In this document: piece by piece, positions 48,690 through 60,422 of the stretch
Layout of the letters: the number at the start of each line of letters is the position of its first letter
Numbering within the stretch: position 1 is the first letter of the stretch
DNA from: Telmatactis stephensoni
Lineage: Eukaryota; Cnidaria; Anthozoa; Actiniaria; Isophelliidae
Length of the DNA stretch: 64,000 nucleotides
Reading direction: 5' to 3'
Assembly: GCA_029948255.1 (NCBI GenBank)
Contig: JALIZF010001681.1
Location: 215,001-279,000 of the forward strand
Notes under the pieces: model-generated
Databases searched by the model: none
What the model was told of the DNA's origin: nothing
Seen by the model: only the letters and a program-made list of their open reading frames with translations
Position numbers and translations under genes: made by a program

Positions 48690-49190
48690 ATGAAAAGAGC
48701 ACGTCATGAGAGTGGGCTTTATAAAACTCAAAAATTTACTTCGGAGCGACAGAGGCGATATTTATGTAGACAAGTTCTTGGTACCTTTGAAGTCGAAAAG
48801 ATTGTTGCCAAAAAGTACACAAACGGAAGTCCACAGCACTACGTGAAATGGAGCGGATTTTGTTACGAAGAAAATACGTAGGAGCCAAGCAACCATATAC
48901 CCGCATGCCTGAAAGAAACATTTGAGAGCAATAACGTTCACCCAGAGCAGATAGAAGACGCAAAGATAAGACTCAGAGACATTATCGAACGGGGACTAAA
49001 AGTTCCGTTGCTGACTTCCGACACCATCGTCATCCGTCACGACGTGATTCGAGCAATGTTTCTAGGACTACCAAGCGATCTGAGACGATCTGGCTACAAT
49101 GCTTCAAAAGAGGAATTTATAGATGTTGGCCTTGAGTCATCTCTGAGTAGGCAGTTATACGAGCTCATTTTCAACAGCGCAGAGGTTTAA
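48690..49190 (+). pseudogene. chromodomain protein ORF broken by one stop codon
   Basis: From the ATG at 48690 the frame encodes a chromodomain: LGTFEVEKIVAKK, then QHYVKWSGFCYEENT, a TAG at 48879-48881, then EPSNHIPACLKETFE. Chromodomains have a tryptophan where the TAG sits (the W-E-P motif), so a TGG to TAG change explains it. After the stop the frame stays open for about 100 codons to a TAA at 49188-49190, with a C-terminal part I do not recognise. There are no introns. It could be a decayed intronless gene, or the tail of a retroelement or transposase, since chromodomains occur in those too. Its end overlaps the end of the LicD exon by 20 bp on the other strand. Confidence 0.7.
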
Positions 49191-49796
49191 CTACCTTCCA
49201 CCAATCGAAACGGTACAAGTATTTTGTAATTTCGTTGCCTTCACGAGGAACAGATATATTGAAAAACCCGAACTTGGTCTGTGGTAGAGGGGGTTTGACC
49301 AGGCGAGCGGGAAAACTGTGATGCAGTTCATAATTGACAAATAGTAACCAAGAGGCCCAACCCGGTCTCTTCATGGTACCGTGATAGTTAAAAAAAGTAA
49401 ATAAGTCCACTGCTAACGGCCACCCAGGTCTAGTTAAAGCAATCAGACCATTTCTTTCGAAGCGATCTCTACAGTGAATTCCTCTGGCAGTAAAGTGACC
49501 CAGGAAGTCTGATTTCTTCATTTTCATAAACTGTTCACCGCATATCCCTATATCAACGTCGTAATCCCAAGGCATTGGTCCCTGGACTCGAAGTGCACCA
49601 AACACCGAACCATACATCAACCAGTGATCTATTTCGAGTTTGCTAAGGACTGTATGAACTTCGTAAGTTAAGTTTAAAAGCTGCGTCATTTCCAATTCCG
49701 AATGGCTACATTTTACATTTGGGTCACTCACATAGTCTGCACGACATTGTCCAGTGTAGAAAGCATATACAACAAATAGACTCACAAAAGAACAAG
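49171..49796 (-). CDS. LicD/fukutin-related family protein, 3' exon
   Basis: The exon encodes a hydrophobic segment (ACSFVSLFVVYAFYTG), then a LicD-type nucleotidyltransferase core: EIDHWLMYGSVFGALRVQG, PMPWDYDVDIGI (acidic motif in the W-D-x-D-x-D position) and RPGWPLAVDLFTFF. It ends WWKVVKPLRC and TGA at 49173-49171. There is no in-frame ATG before the membrane segment. An AG at 49798-49797 gives a phase-1 exon start, so an upstream exon with the start codon is expected but was not identified. Proteins of this family (fukutin, FKRP, bacterial LicD) transfer phospho-sugar or phosphocholine groups. A Golgi type II membrane enzyme is the natural inference. Confidence 0.8.
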
Positions 49797-51018
49797 CTAG
49801 TATTAATCAAAGGCCCCTATGGCTAACTCGTGGATATAACGTGAATAGATATGTACCTAATAAAAGTACCTAATAAATGTCCCACTGCGTACACTGCAAA
49901 CTGCTTCACTCTATCATAACTTGAAATAATGTCGTGGATTGACCGAAATGACCACAGGAAGCCCAAGCAAAACATTTTAGTAAAATAACGAGTTTTCATT
50001 TGAAGACAAAAATTTCAATAAATCAATAATTTCTTTAGCGAAAAAGAGTCTTTAGCTATAAAAGAAGAAAAAAAATGTGTCAAAAAGAATAAAAAAGTGA
50101 AAAAAAATTGACCACCGCCTGGCCGAGACTCGAACTCCGGACCTTTCGTTTGACCATCCAGAAGTTGCATGTCTTCGACTAGTAAATTTGGTGTATTTAT
50201 TCAATGTGTGGTTACAAACAAAACAAATGCAAAAATGCTTCTCTCTGTAGCAAAACCGGTCGCTATAAATATAAAAGAAATTGCTTCATAAAACACTAAG
50301 TAAGCCAATAAACTAACTCAATACGCCTTTTTGTTGCTGTTTTCGGCTAGCGGACTCGAGGCCTTCACGGCGGCGACCGCCGACTGCAGATTGCTTTCAA
50401 AATGTTTTCGTTTGTTTAACTTATCTACTTTGACTGGCTTGTGATAATAGAGTACGAACACTAAAAGCTCGGATTACTTTGATGTTGCACTTAAAGAGAT
50501 TTTTGTCGCTTAATAGCGATGCACAAAGTCCGTGGTTATCGACTGCAGCCGAGCGGAGTCGAGCGGAAACAGTCTCGTACCCAGACTCTAACGGGTATCT
50601 GCTAACACCTCACTGAGTGAGTGAGTGAGTGAGTGAGTGAGCGAGTGAGCGAGTGACACATTTGCATATCCAGTAGTCCCCACAATAACTCCTTTCTATG
50701 CTTCGCATATCCACGAGTTAAAAAGTAGCGGAGAGTCCTTGATAAACTAGATCCCGCTACCATTTTTATCGCTCTACCGTGACCAAATAACATACATGAA
50801 GATCGAGCCCATGCAAATTTGGCTAGTGAACCTCATTAGCATACTCGATGAAATCTAGGGACTTGATTGGTTCATTTTAACGACCCGAGGGAATTGTGTC
50901 TGCTCCGAGACTCAGCAGGTCCCAAAGGTCGTTAAAAGAATTTGTCACCTTGCTCTCAAGAAATCTATTTTGCTGCCGCCTCTTCAGTTTTGTGACCGGC
51001 GGTCTCTGAGTATCAACT

Positions 51019-52310
51019 AATTCACCTTTTCGGTGCTAGGTTTCACGTGGAATGTCACGTGATCCAGGATGTAAACATCACACAAAAGTTCGGACATTCT
51101 TACACGCGATGCAGGTCAAATTTTTGAGTCTCACGCGAAAGTTTGCTTCTCACGAAAGTCTCGTTATTCAACAAGTCTTTCTCTAAAAGCTCAACGTTAT
51201 TGAATTCTGTTAAAATATCAGGGAAACGAGCACAAAGAGCGATTTCAGCGCCATGAGCGTAGCAGAGCTGAAGAAATATCTACAAGAAGGTGGTGCTTCC
51301 GTCAGTGGGTATCTGAAGTCTTCGCTGGTCGAAATTGCTTCTGCAGTGGAAAGAATGATCTTACCTGTCGATTCGAAAAGGACAAAACAATGGACGGCGG
51401 TGTTTTAATGATTCATGATACGCAAATTCCGAACCCATTCTCTCTCAAGACCGTGAACAACTTCAACTCGTCACTTCCATTTGGTTTGTATGATATCTTC
51501 AACTACGCCGGTACCTAATTTACCATTCCACTGAATATGACAAACAGGGTCTTGCTGCGTATAAATCCTTTGAAGACCATCGGCTCTTCAACGATGGTTA
51601 TGTTGAATTGCCGGGATTCATTTGCTCCATAATACCTGAATGAAGTTGAAGTTTCATGCCGGCCGGAGCACATTGCTTTGTAAAAGTTCTCTTACTTTCA
51701 TCCTCAGAATCCCCTGGTCGCAACTAGAATACATGTCATTAGTACTGGGTAAATTTACTCCATAAAGCTTTATGAATAATGGAAAAATTGCTGGTTTGTA
51801 AACAGCATCTCGTGAGGTCTCTTAGGTACTACTTGACATCAGGTTTGCTCCTATCGTTTTCTGCACGAACATCCACATCAATATTTTCGGAATTTGCATA
51901 TCATGAATCATTAAAACACCGCCGTCCGTCGTTTTGTCCTTTTCGAAGTGGGTATCGACAGGTAAGATCATTCTTTCCACTGCAGAAGCAATTTTGACCA
52001 GCGAAGACTTCAGATACCCACTGAAGGAAACACCACCTTCTCAGTTGTAGATATTTCTTCAGCTCTGCTACACTTATGGCGCTCAAATCGCTCTTTGTGC
52101 TCGTTTTCCATGGCATTTTAACAGAATTCAATAACGTTGAGCTTTTAGAGAAGGATTTGTTGAATAACAAGACTTGCTGGGAAAAAAATTTGGAGTTCGT
52201 ACAATGACTTTCACCTGCATCGCGTGTAAGAATGTCCGAACTTCTGTGTGATGTTTACATCCTGGATCACGTGATATTCCACGTGAAACCTAGCACCGAA
52301 AAGGTGAATT
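51019..52310. mobile_element. large inverted repeat (arms about 415-425 bp) with SAP-like peptide
   Basis: The left arm (51019-51433) and right arm (51886-52310) are diverged complements, ending AATTCACCTTTTCGGTGCTAG and its complement. In the left arm the plus strand encodes MSVAELKKYLQEGGASVSGY and then LKSSLVEIASAVE. This resembles a SAP-type DNA-binding helix pair, here only about 50 codons long. The right arm codes a related peptide on the minus strand (ISVAELKKYLQLR..). The spacer 51434-51885 has no gene. This could be a foldback transposon, or two head-to-head copies of a transposon or gene fragment. Confidence 0.65.
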
Positions 52311-52506
52311 GCATAAAACTTGTTCACCAAGGCTATTAGGGTTAAAAAATAAAATAAATCAAGACACAAATATTTATAAAGAAATGCACAAAGCCATTAG
52401 TTGAGTAGATAATAATAAACTTTAATCCTCTAAATACCAAAATGATATATAGGATACAAACAAACTTGAACAGTAAAACTACTAAGAGAATATATAGAAC
52501 AAATAT

Positions 52507-52782
52507 ATACACTCAATTGCAGAAAGGTTGTAGTCTGCAAATACACAAATATACAAATATCTAATGAGATGCAAAACCCAAAATACTGCTTAAATCAGCA
52601 CTGCTTGCATGCAATGATTGTACAAAATATATTTTTAGTCTTTCTAAACTCTAGCAGATATTCAAGAACTATATTTTGGGTGTTGTGATCGCGTATTTAC
52701 AAATTGCATCTCATTAGTATACTGAATAAATTAGATATTTGTGTAAAATGTAGACTACAACCTTTCTGCAATCGAGTGTATA
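52507..52782. mobile_element. foldback element, ATACACTC..GCAGAAAGGTTGTAGTCT arms
   Basis: The left terminal TTGCAGAAAGGTTGTAGTCT is matched by AGACTACAACCTTTCTGCAA at the right. TATACACTC and GAGTGTATA close the outside. There is no ORF. Confidence 0.65.
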
Positions 52783-52855
52783 AAAGATTTACATGCACAT
52801 ATATAAAAGTATATAGATATATATACATATAAATCAGTATAAAAAATACATTGTA

Positions 52856-53190
52856 TTACACAACATTAAGACTATTAAAAACATCTAAAATATCATTACA
52901 AAATTTGGCACTTAATTTGATAACAGAATCGTCATGCATAAAAAGGATATACCTAAATAAATCTATTTTTTCAAATTTGTCAAAAACAGGGTTTATACCA
53001 CTTAAATCACTTAAAAATATATTTCTAATTAACACAAACTTTTCATGTTTACAATACATTAAATAGTGGAATTCATCGCCAATGTTATCTGAGCAACATA
53101 GGTTACATGTCCGATCGTCATAAGGTATTTTCTTATAACGACCAGATTCAACAGGAAACCTATGAGCTAGTAGATGACATCACAGATACA
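52856..53190 (-). mobile_element. LINE C-terminal tail
   Basis: The minus strand reads HRFPVESGRYKKIPYDDRTC and NLCCSDNIGDEFHYLMYC, then a terminal helix and stop. This C-x2-C...H-x4-C pattern after a R-x-P-x-E-x-G-R segment is the end of many LINE polyproteins. Confidence 0.75.
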
Positions 53191-53454
53191 GTACTTCAAA
53201 TCATTCACAGTAATCCAGTCTTTCCTTTTGAGAACAGTTTTCTTGTTTGATTTCTAAACTCTTGAATAGTATTATTCAATAAAGCTCCAGCCAAGTAAAA
53301 CATATTGTGCTCGATATATTCGTTTGTATGCATTGTTATCTATTGTCGAGGGGTAGAATGTATTCTAATGTATTCTATATCCTTTTGTATTCTATTGTGT
53401 TGCCGTTCTATAGAATTCAGCATATCTATAGACCCTTGGCTACAGGGTTTTTTT

Positions 53455-53765
53455 AAATGCAGGGTTTCGTAAAGATTGTCCTTAAAATGACGAAGTTATG
53501 AATTTTTTTTTAAAAAGTAAGCATTTTGGTGAAATTTTTGCAAAGAAATGTATGTGTCTAGCCTGACATATAAGGCTTGGCTGGGCATGCAATGCCCGTC
53601 CACAGTACATTTCTTTGTAAAAATGCTTACTTTCAAAAATTCATTTCTTGGTCAGTTTGAGGCCAATCTTTATGAAACCTTGTAGTTTTACTATAATCAA
53701 TGTAAGCAATTTCATATTAAACTTCTTTTTCCGATAAATCAAATAATCTATAATGTCAGGGCTTG
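53455..53765. mobile_element. palindromic repeat, relative of 6545-6930
   Basis: Same block order as the copy in the hemicentin intron (TTTCGTAAAGATTG, ACATTTCTTTGTAAAAA, TCCGATAAA). The inner arms AAGAAATGTA / TACATTTCTT are complementary. Confidence 0.55.
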
Positions 53766-54327
53766 CGTGATACGGGCCTATTGTTTGAACAAAAGAAATT
53801 CCGACGGACGATATATCGTGCATGGTATAAAGTAAAAATTTAAAGTTTTTCATAATACTAGCACTTACTTAACCAAATCTTTCTTGGCACACTCAAGGCC
53901 TGCAAGATCTAGTAACAATGATGTTCAACATTTTGAGGCCTAGTTGGATCATGATAATGTTGACCACTGATCAGTGAGAGTACTATGATCGATACTATGA
54001 AAATGCTGCAGTGCTAGAGATTAAAAGAAGTCCGCCACCCCATTTCCTCAGCTGATTATTAGGAGAATTTTAATAACAAACTATGTGTATACATCTATAG
54101 ATTTTTTATAGGCCTAGTAAGAGATTGTAATTTTGCAAATCCAATGTACCCCTGAAGGGGGCTGTTAAGTATGCTTTGGTTTAAATATAATACGATGCTG
54201 GAGAAACATTCCGTAGTCTAGCTGCCACCAATAGACTGTAATCAGTGTAATACTAAGAGATTGAAACTAAATATTGATGTCTGTCAGATATTCATGCCAT
54301 CCATACTGAGTTTTGCTGTCTTAGTAT

Positions 54328-54588
54328 CAGGCTTGTGACATGGTATATGGGATCAGGGATCAAGCTCCAAATTATGGCCAGGATCAGGGATCAGAGGCCA
54401 GAGCTCAGGGATCAAATGGGTGGGATCGAGGATCAGGGACATTGGGTCAGGATCAGGGATCAGCTCAGTTTTTTGCACCAACGATCAGGGATCAAAAATG
54501 TCTAAAAATATGGGCTCATGATCAGGAATCAAAATTTCCGTAAGAACCTGGGATCAGTGAGACGAAAATATACCATGTTACAAGCCTG
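54328..54588. mobile_element. 261-bp MITE, relative of 47010-47249, 7-bp target duplication
   Basis: The ends are CAGGCTTGTGACATGGTATA and the complement of TATACCATGTTACAAGCCTG. TTAGTAT flanks both sides (54321-54327 and 54589-54595). The body consists of GGGATCAGGGATCA repeats. It was inserted into an older inverted-repeat element related to 44778-45234. Confidence 0.8.
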
Positions 54589-54644
54589 TTAGTATTATGA
54601 TCTCTTGAAGTTACTAAAGTGAAGCCACCAAGCAATATAATTAT

Positions 54645-54698
54645 TAGGATATTGTCTTTGTGTTCATAAATGTTTATGAACACAGAAACAATATCCTA
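54645..54698. repeat. near-perfect 54-bp hairpin
   Basis: TAGGATATTGTCTTTGTGTT and AACACAGAAACAATATCCTA are complementary with a single mismatch across a short AT loop. It could be a very small MITE or the template of a small hairpin RNA. Nothing distinguishes these from sequence alone. Confidence 0.6.
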
Positions 54699-55313
54699 TT
54701 ATACTTGAACAGAGATAAATTTAAACTGCAGAAAAATAGGTTTTGCTGGAAGTAAGATCACAAACTTTTAATTCTTCCTTTTCACCTTCTGTATAAATTA
54801 AGTCTGAATATCTTCAGTTTGGCAGGTGGTGGATTCTAAAACAAAGAAATTGAGAATATTTTATCAGCAACACTGATGTTTTTTCCGGATATTTTAAAAT
54901 TGTACATGTATATAATTCAGCCTCATGGCTACAAGTTTCAGTGGTAGAATATCTTTTTCCTGATTCCCGTGATTTCCTCATGTTTATCATGGTAACAAAG
55001 CTATTTAAAGGACTAGAGATAAATTATAAAAATCAAACGGCTTTTCACAAGCTATTTAGTTTCAATTGAGAAAAGTAGGGAAAGGAATTTAAAGTTCGCG
55101 CCAATTTCATTTTGCATTGCATTAAGAGATGGAAGTTTACCTTAGAAACTACATAAAATATCTTTATTTGTATATGTTGAGAATGTATCAAGTCTGTTTA
55201 TTAATATGTGAATCACTAATTTACTCACTGCTGAAGATCTTTAGCTATCAGTTTGATGTCTAGCAAATTTCCCTCATTGTCCGCCATAACTGTAAGGGCT
55301 TCGGGCATCAGAC

Positions 55314-55681
55314 CCCGGGGGGGGACTCCTATATATAAGAGGACGGGGATGCTCGTCGGAAATTTTGAAAATGACCCCTAAAAGGTACCTGAGTGGGAGT
55401 GGCAACAATTGATTTCTACCCCTAAAAGGTACCAATTAAAAATCAATAATAAAGAATTAAAGTAATGAAACACTTTGTTGTCGATGTGCTGTGAAGATTC
55501 AATTCAGATCGTCGAAATCGTCCCTTTCATGCTTATTTTAGGTAGTTTATTTACCCCAAAACAGTCCCTAAAAGTCCACTTAAGTCTGAGACACCCTAAA
55601 AGGTACTAGATTGCAGATTTTGACCCCTAAAAGGTACGACGAGCATCCCCGTCCATTTACGATCGGAGTCCCCCCCCCCGG
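55314..55681. mobile_element. MITE with poly-G terminal repeats and 9-11 bp target duplication
   Basis: The left end CCCGGGGGGGGACTCC and the complement of the right end (CCGGGGGGGGGACTCC) form the terminal repeat. GGCATCAGACC is present on both sides (55304-55314 and 55681-55691, edges ambiguous by one or two bases). ACCCCTAAAAGGTAC blocks recur inside. The long duplication resembles Mutator-like elements. It lies inside coding exon 2 of the broken gene. Confidence 0.75.
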
Positions 55682-56378
55682 GCATCAGACCAAAAGTCTC
55701 AGCAAACCACAGTGCATGTTTGGCGTGATTCCTATAAATGACGAAGCAGAAATTGTTAATGCATGTTTTTAATTTTAGTTTTAGATCCACAAGTAATTAT
55801 TACCTGATATGGTTGATGTGGCGCCGTTGTTGCTTCTTGCTCACGTCGCAAAAGTCTTTTCCTCAATGAGCGATGGAAACGTCTCGTTTCATGGATTTAA
55901 TGGTCACCATGGCCTCGAAAAATTGTTTTGCCTTTGCTTCGTTTTCGCAAATGAGTTCGTCCATTTGTTTTTCTATTTTTTCGATGCGGTTTTGAAGGCC
56001 TTCGATGACTTCACTCGGTTTCTCGGCGATCTCGTCCTCGTCAATGACAATGGTAAACCATGATTTCGTCTTTACTGCCTTCCTTCGATCACCGTTTCTT
56101 CCAATCGCTTTCAACTTATTTTCAAAGGCCCGTAAATGGTTTCTCAGATTGTTGACGATACGGTAGGAACTCGAGGTCTTCAGTCCGCATCCTAATTGTG
56201 ACAAGCTTTTGTTTAAAGCTTCGAAAAGACTACTCGAGCTGCTTTTGTAACCATTTAGATGCCATAAGGCTTCCCCATTGAGGTTCAAAATATACGGAGA
56301 ACCCCGAAAAGAGAAGGGATGTACTGGGATGGTCGGGGGTTCTACGAGCTCTGAAAAGAGCTCCCGATCATTCACAGT

Positions 56379-56920
56379 TGTTACGAGGGACTGCTAGGTC
56401 CAAACGTGTAGGTTCTACACAAGAGCTGGCGATGAACCTTTAACTCTACGACGAGACAGTTCCTTCGCTGTAGGCTTTGTTTTATTATACTCTAAGGACT
56501 TGTACACATGTCTAGCTCTAGGTCTAAAAGGAAGTCTATCTATTTGAGTAACTCTCTCTTTTATAATGTCCTGTAAGACAGGCCTCAATTAACCGCAAGG
56601 ATGGGTGTTTTGGTAAACACAATCAGATTGGACGGCGCCTTTTCCAATGTGATTGGTTGCACGTGAAAACATTGCCAATAATGGGAAACGGAGGCCAAAT
56701 GTTGTCAGCTAGGATATTATTCCAGAGATGTCAAGGTTAATCTATTGTTTCTTAAAGCCAAGGGGAATTCCCTACTTTGATATTCTATACTTTGATATTC
56801 TAAACTGAAATTACTCTTGTCAGCAAAATGACAGCATACTGAAGACTATAAACCACCAAATTATTAAAACTAACGCGGTAAACCAAAAACTAATTAAAAC
56901 TGGAAAAGTGTATCATAACA
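56379..56920 (-). repeat. 3' LTR of the retrotransposon
   Basis: It is 542 bp, beginning TGTTACGAGGG and ending ATCATAACA on the plus strand (TG...CA). It differs from the other LTR at one site near 56419 (C for T) and in a small cluster near 56529-56545. Confidence 0.92.
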
Positions 56921-56933
56921 TGCCCCCCCACTT
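56921..56933 (-). other. polypurine tract
   Basis: On the minus strand AGTGGGGGGGCA lies directly before the 3' LTR, the expected place for second-strand priming. It confirms the minus orientation of the element. Confidence 0.75.
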
Positions 56934-59900
56934 AGCTTGGTGCATCTCCTGGTGCACCTTAGGAGAGCTTAGAAAGAATAAGATAATTTAGATTAATTAA
57001 CAGGTTGTTGTAATGTTGTTATCCACAGCACATATAGTCTTTGTTATTTGTTCCTGTCTTGCTTGACTCGTGAGGATTTAGTTATATTGCTACATTTTAC
57101 ACTGTTCAAAATTTGTCGCAATAAGAACATAGAGATATCACGTTAAAACAGAAGATGTACATGACTATCTTGATTTCCTTTCATTTCTTTGAAGCTTTGC
57201 AAAGAAATCCTCTCATTGTAGTTTTTAAAGTTCCAACAATAAGGCGAATTTGCTGTTCACTGCATTTAATTAGTACTTTAATTTCGGGTGATCGTCATAT
57301 AACTGCCGTTTGAGAGTATTGTTTTGTCTGTGCCTCGGTTTTGCTAGGGCCTACCTAGGATTGCCACTAGCTTACACTAAGTCTAGAGCACAAACGATTG
57401 TCACCGTTCTTCATCGTTTCTTTCTTTTTTCACGTAAGTTCTTGACATCATACTACTAAGTGGCACTGAGGTCTCAAACTGATTTTTGTGCTGTTTTTGT
57501 TGATAGGTTATATTTTCTAAATATCCAATACTGGGTAGTAGTCGTTCACATGTTGATCGTGTCTATACTCATATCTATTTTAGTCTTGATTTGGCGTATT
57601 TTCTTCTAGAAGCTTTTCTAGAATTTCGTTTTAGTTCACTGCATGTCTTTACTTCAGTTTTTCTGTACTCCATCTTTCATTTTTTCTTTCCTTTCTTTCA
57701 TAGTTGTTGTCATTTGCAATTTTGGCTATTCTTGTACTCATCAGCAAGATTCTTTTACTCTAGAGCTTTCGATTCCCATTCAGAAATCTTTGTTAGTAGT
57801 GGGGATGATGTGATGCTCCTTGTTTTATTTGTTATATTTGCTTTACATTGTTTTTGTTCTCATAACGTCGACTTCACATTGCTTACTGACTGGTCCATAT
57901 CTACCACTGTGAACTGTCTTTGACCATGGGTCTTTAACTTGTGAATACTGCTCGGTAATATTGAGCGAGGACTTTGTGAAGTTACATCTTATGAGTGCTT
58001 GCAAAAGGTTTGGTGTCAACATCTCAGACGAACCACAGCAGCTTAATTATGCATATAGAGTTAGATTATAATTGTAGAAACTGTTACAATGAATTGTTAG
58101 CCTTGTGAACTTATAAGAATAATTTTACTACCATGAATATTTAAGGTTAGCTCTTTACATATTTTTATTTAAAGTATACTTGTGGTAAGGCAACTGTTTA
58201 TAACTTGCAAAATGTACTGGAAATGCTGTAACTCAAAACGAAACGTTTCAGAGTTTGAAATTGATTACAAAGAGAAAAAGTTAATGCGCGTTACTAGTTG
58301 AGTAAGAATTATTGAATAGTGGATTTTTAAAACATACAACTATACTAATTCACAAACAACAACAACAACAAATTTTCTATAAGATCTAATGAATGATTAA
58401 TTGAGAGTTAGTACGTTAGCTATTACTGACTAAAAGTGATCATGAATTGTGTGATTTGCGATGATGCCGTAATTATTTCTGTTTGTTGTTCCATCCATTA
58501 CAACCAGTCAAGTACTTTTATTCCAACGACTCTAGATTCTCTGTGGTTTGGCAAAAACTCCTCTGATATTATTGATCACGACTTTGAAACTTGGTGCCAT
58601 ATAAGCTCTGTCAGCATTTTTCTTGTGTTTTAATAATAGTGGTAGCAAGTGGTACATAAAATTAATAGGAAATTCTTCTGAACGAAGACACTGCAGATAT
58701 TAGCACTAACTCCTTGTGGCATTTGCTTCAATGGCATAAACATACTAGCTGTAGCTATCCATCTGTACCAATCACTCTTTATCAGTATTATTTTAATATT
58801 CACCATCGTGACTTATTTTCCCTTTTGATTAACACTCTTAGCTGTTGGTCTCCAACTGACAGACGACGGTAGTATCTCAATGCAGTATATATTCTCCTGC
58901 AATTCTCCACCAACTCTCCCTCTCACTTTCGTGACCGTTGGTTTCGATATTTGTAGCACTGCCATTCTTCAGCTCGACCATTTTGACATTATTTTCTAGT
59001 GCGTTTTTCACTTTTCGTTGCATTTCCACATCTAGCTTTGCATGTTGCCATGTTACAGAGTTCTCTCCACCTTCGCAATAACACTGTACTATGTTTCCCT
59101 TTTTCCTCTAATTTTTATAATTCTACAACGGTATGTTTCCTCGCAGTGTTCTTCTACTCTGTAGCTTTAGCAATGTTACCATACTCTGAGTGTTGCAATT
59201 TTGTGCATGCGTGGCTTTGGCATTCAAGTTCAGCTCGGTGTTCGATGAAGGAAACAATTTAATAGTATTTACAAGAAAAGCATGTACTTTGACGTTCAAA
59301 CGTTCTACTTCATTTGGTTCTTGCAGTTTCCTATATATACGCGTTGTAGCTTAATTTGTGTCACTGTTGAGCCAAGCCCCTGTTTTCTGTATTTATCTAT
59401 TTATGGTGGTTCTGGGTTAGGATGATCTCTTTGGAAGAAACCTTTTTCGTCGAGGTCGTACAGGATTAATAGCATGCATTTTGTGCATTAAATCTTTTCG
59501 ATCTATACCTTGAAGTGCAATATGGGCGTCTTCTTGTCCTCTTGAATATTTGTGTAAGAAAATACTGCGTTTTGAATAAATAATCACGGGCAAGAATATA
59601 ACTTTTTCGTCATATCATAACCCTTTGAAATAATCCACTTTGTGAACGGTAATAGATTGTAAACCACGCGCTTCAGTTTATCCTGTTTGTACATCGTTGT
59701 TCTTAGGTGTGGTCTCTGGAGGGTCAATTTAATGTCCGTTTCTTAATGATTAGTTGAGACAAAGAATACTTGATAAAAGAAATTTGAACATACATTGTTT
59801 GTAATAACTTATCTTCACTTAGTATCACTCATTAATGATTAAGGTTTTGATGAAGTCATAAGAAATAAGTTAATGCATCTACTGTTCATACACGAAGTCT

Positions 59901-60422
59901 TCCACTGACAATTCCCAATTTTGTTATTGGCAAGTTCTTCGGCTTTTTGAAGATTCACTTGCACTGCGTGAAATGTACTTTGGTGTCAACAGGTAGTGTA
60001 CTTTAGTTGCCAGTTTTAACCTTGATACCATTAGTCCATTGCGGTGGGTTTTACCCTTTTTAACCGATTTAGGACTAATTTAGTTGCTCTTTCCTGCATC
60101 TCCGCATTCACTCGTTGAACAAGAAAACGCAAAAGGCTTGAGAATACAGGTGGGCTTTGACTTTGCTTTCAGTCAACAAGAGACTGTTTAGAGCTCATTA
60201 CAGAATCTTGTATTTCGCAGACTTGAAGCTGTACAAATTCATCACTTTCAGAATGCAGCTGCGAGCTTATTTGTTTCTGCAGTGATTGCAAGGTTTCGTA
60301 ACTCTCTGATTACTCTGCTGGCTTTTCGGTACTGTACTTTTCGCCAACTTTCCTAAGTTTTTCACTTGTTTTCCAAAATTGAAAATTGTCAAGAAAATCC
60401 ATCGTATTAATGTAATTTTGAA
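56934..60422. other. non-coding internal region of the retrotransposon
   Basis: About 3.5 kb where pol would normally lie. It is T-rich on the plus strand, with no minus-strand ORF of 60 codons or more and no YADD, DDE-type or zinc-binding integrase motif seen. The only long plus-strand ORF (57591-57923) is a hydrophobic, low-complexity product of the T-rich strand and is not called. Confidence 0.7.

Noticed and set aside
50105..50175. tRNA-like box B (GAGTTCGAGTCTC) on the minus strand
   Set aside because: No matching box A at the right distance and no cloverleaf. Perhaps a decayed SINE, but too little to call.
57591..57923. 110-codon plus-strand ORF with hydrophobic segments
   Set aside because: It lies inside the T-rich internal region of the LTR retrotransposon on the opposite strand. 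The Phe/Leu/Ser richness follows from base composition.
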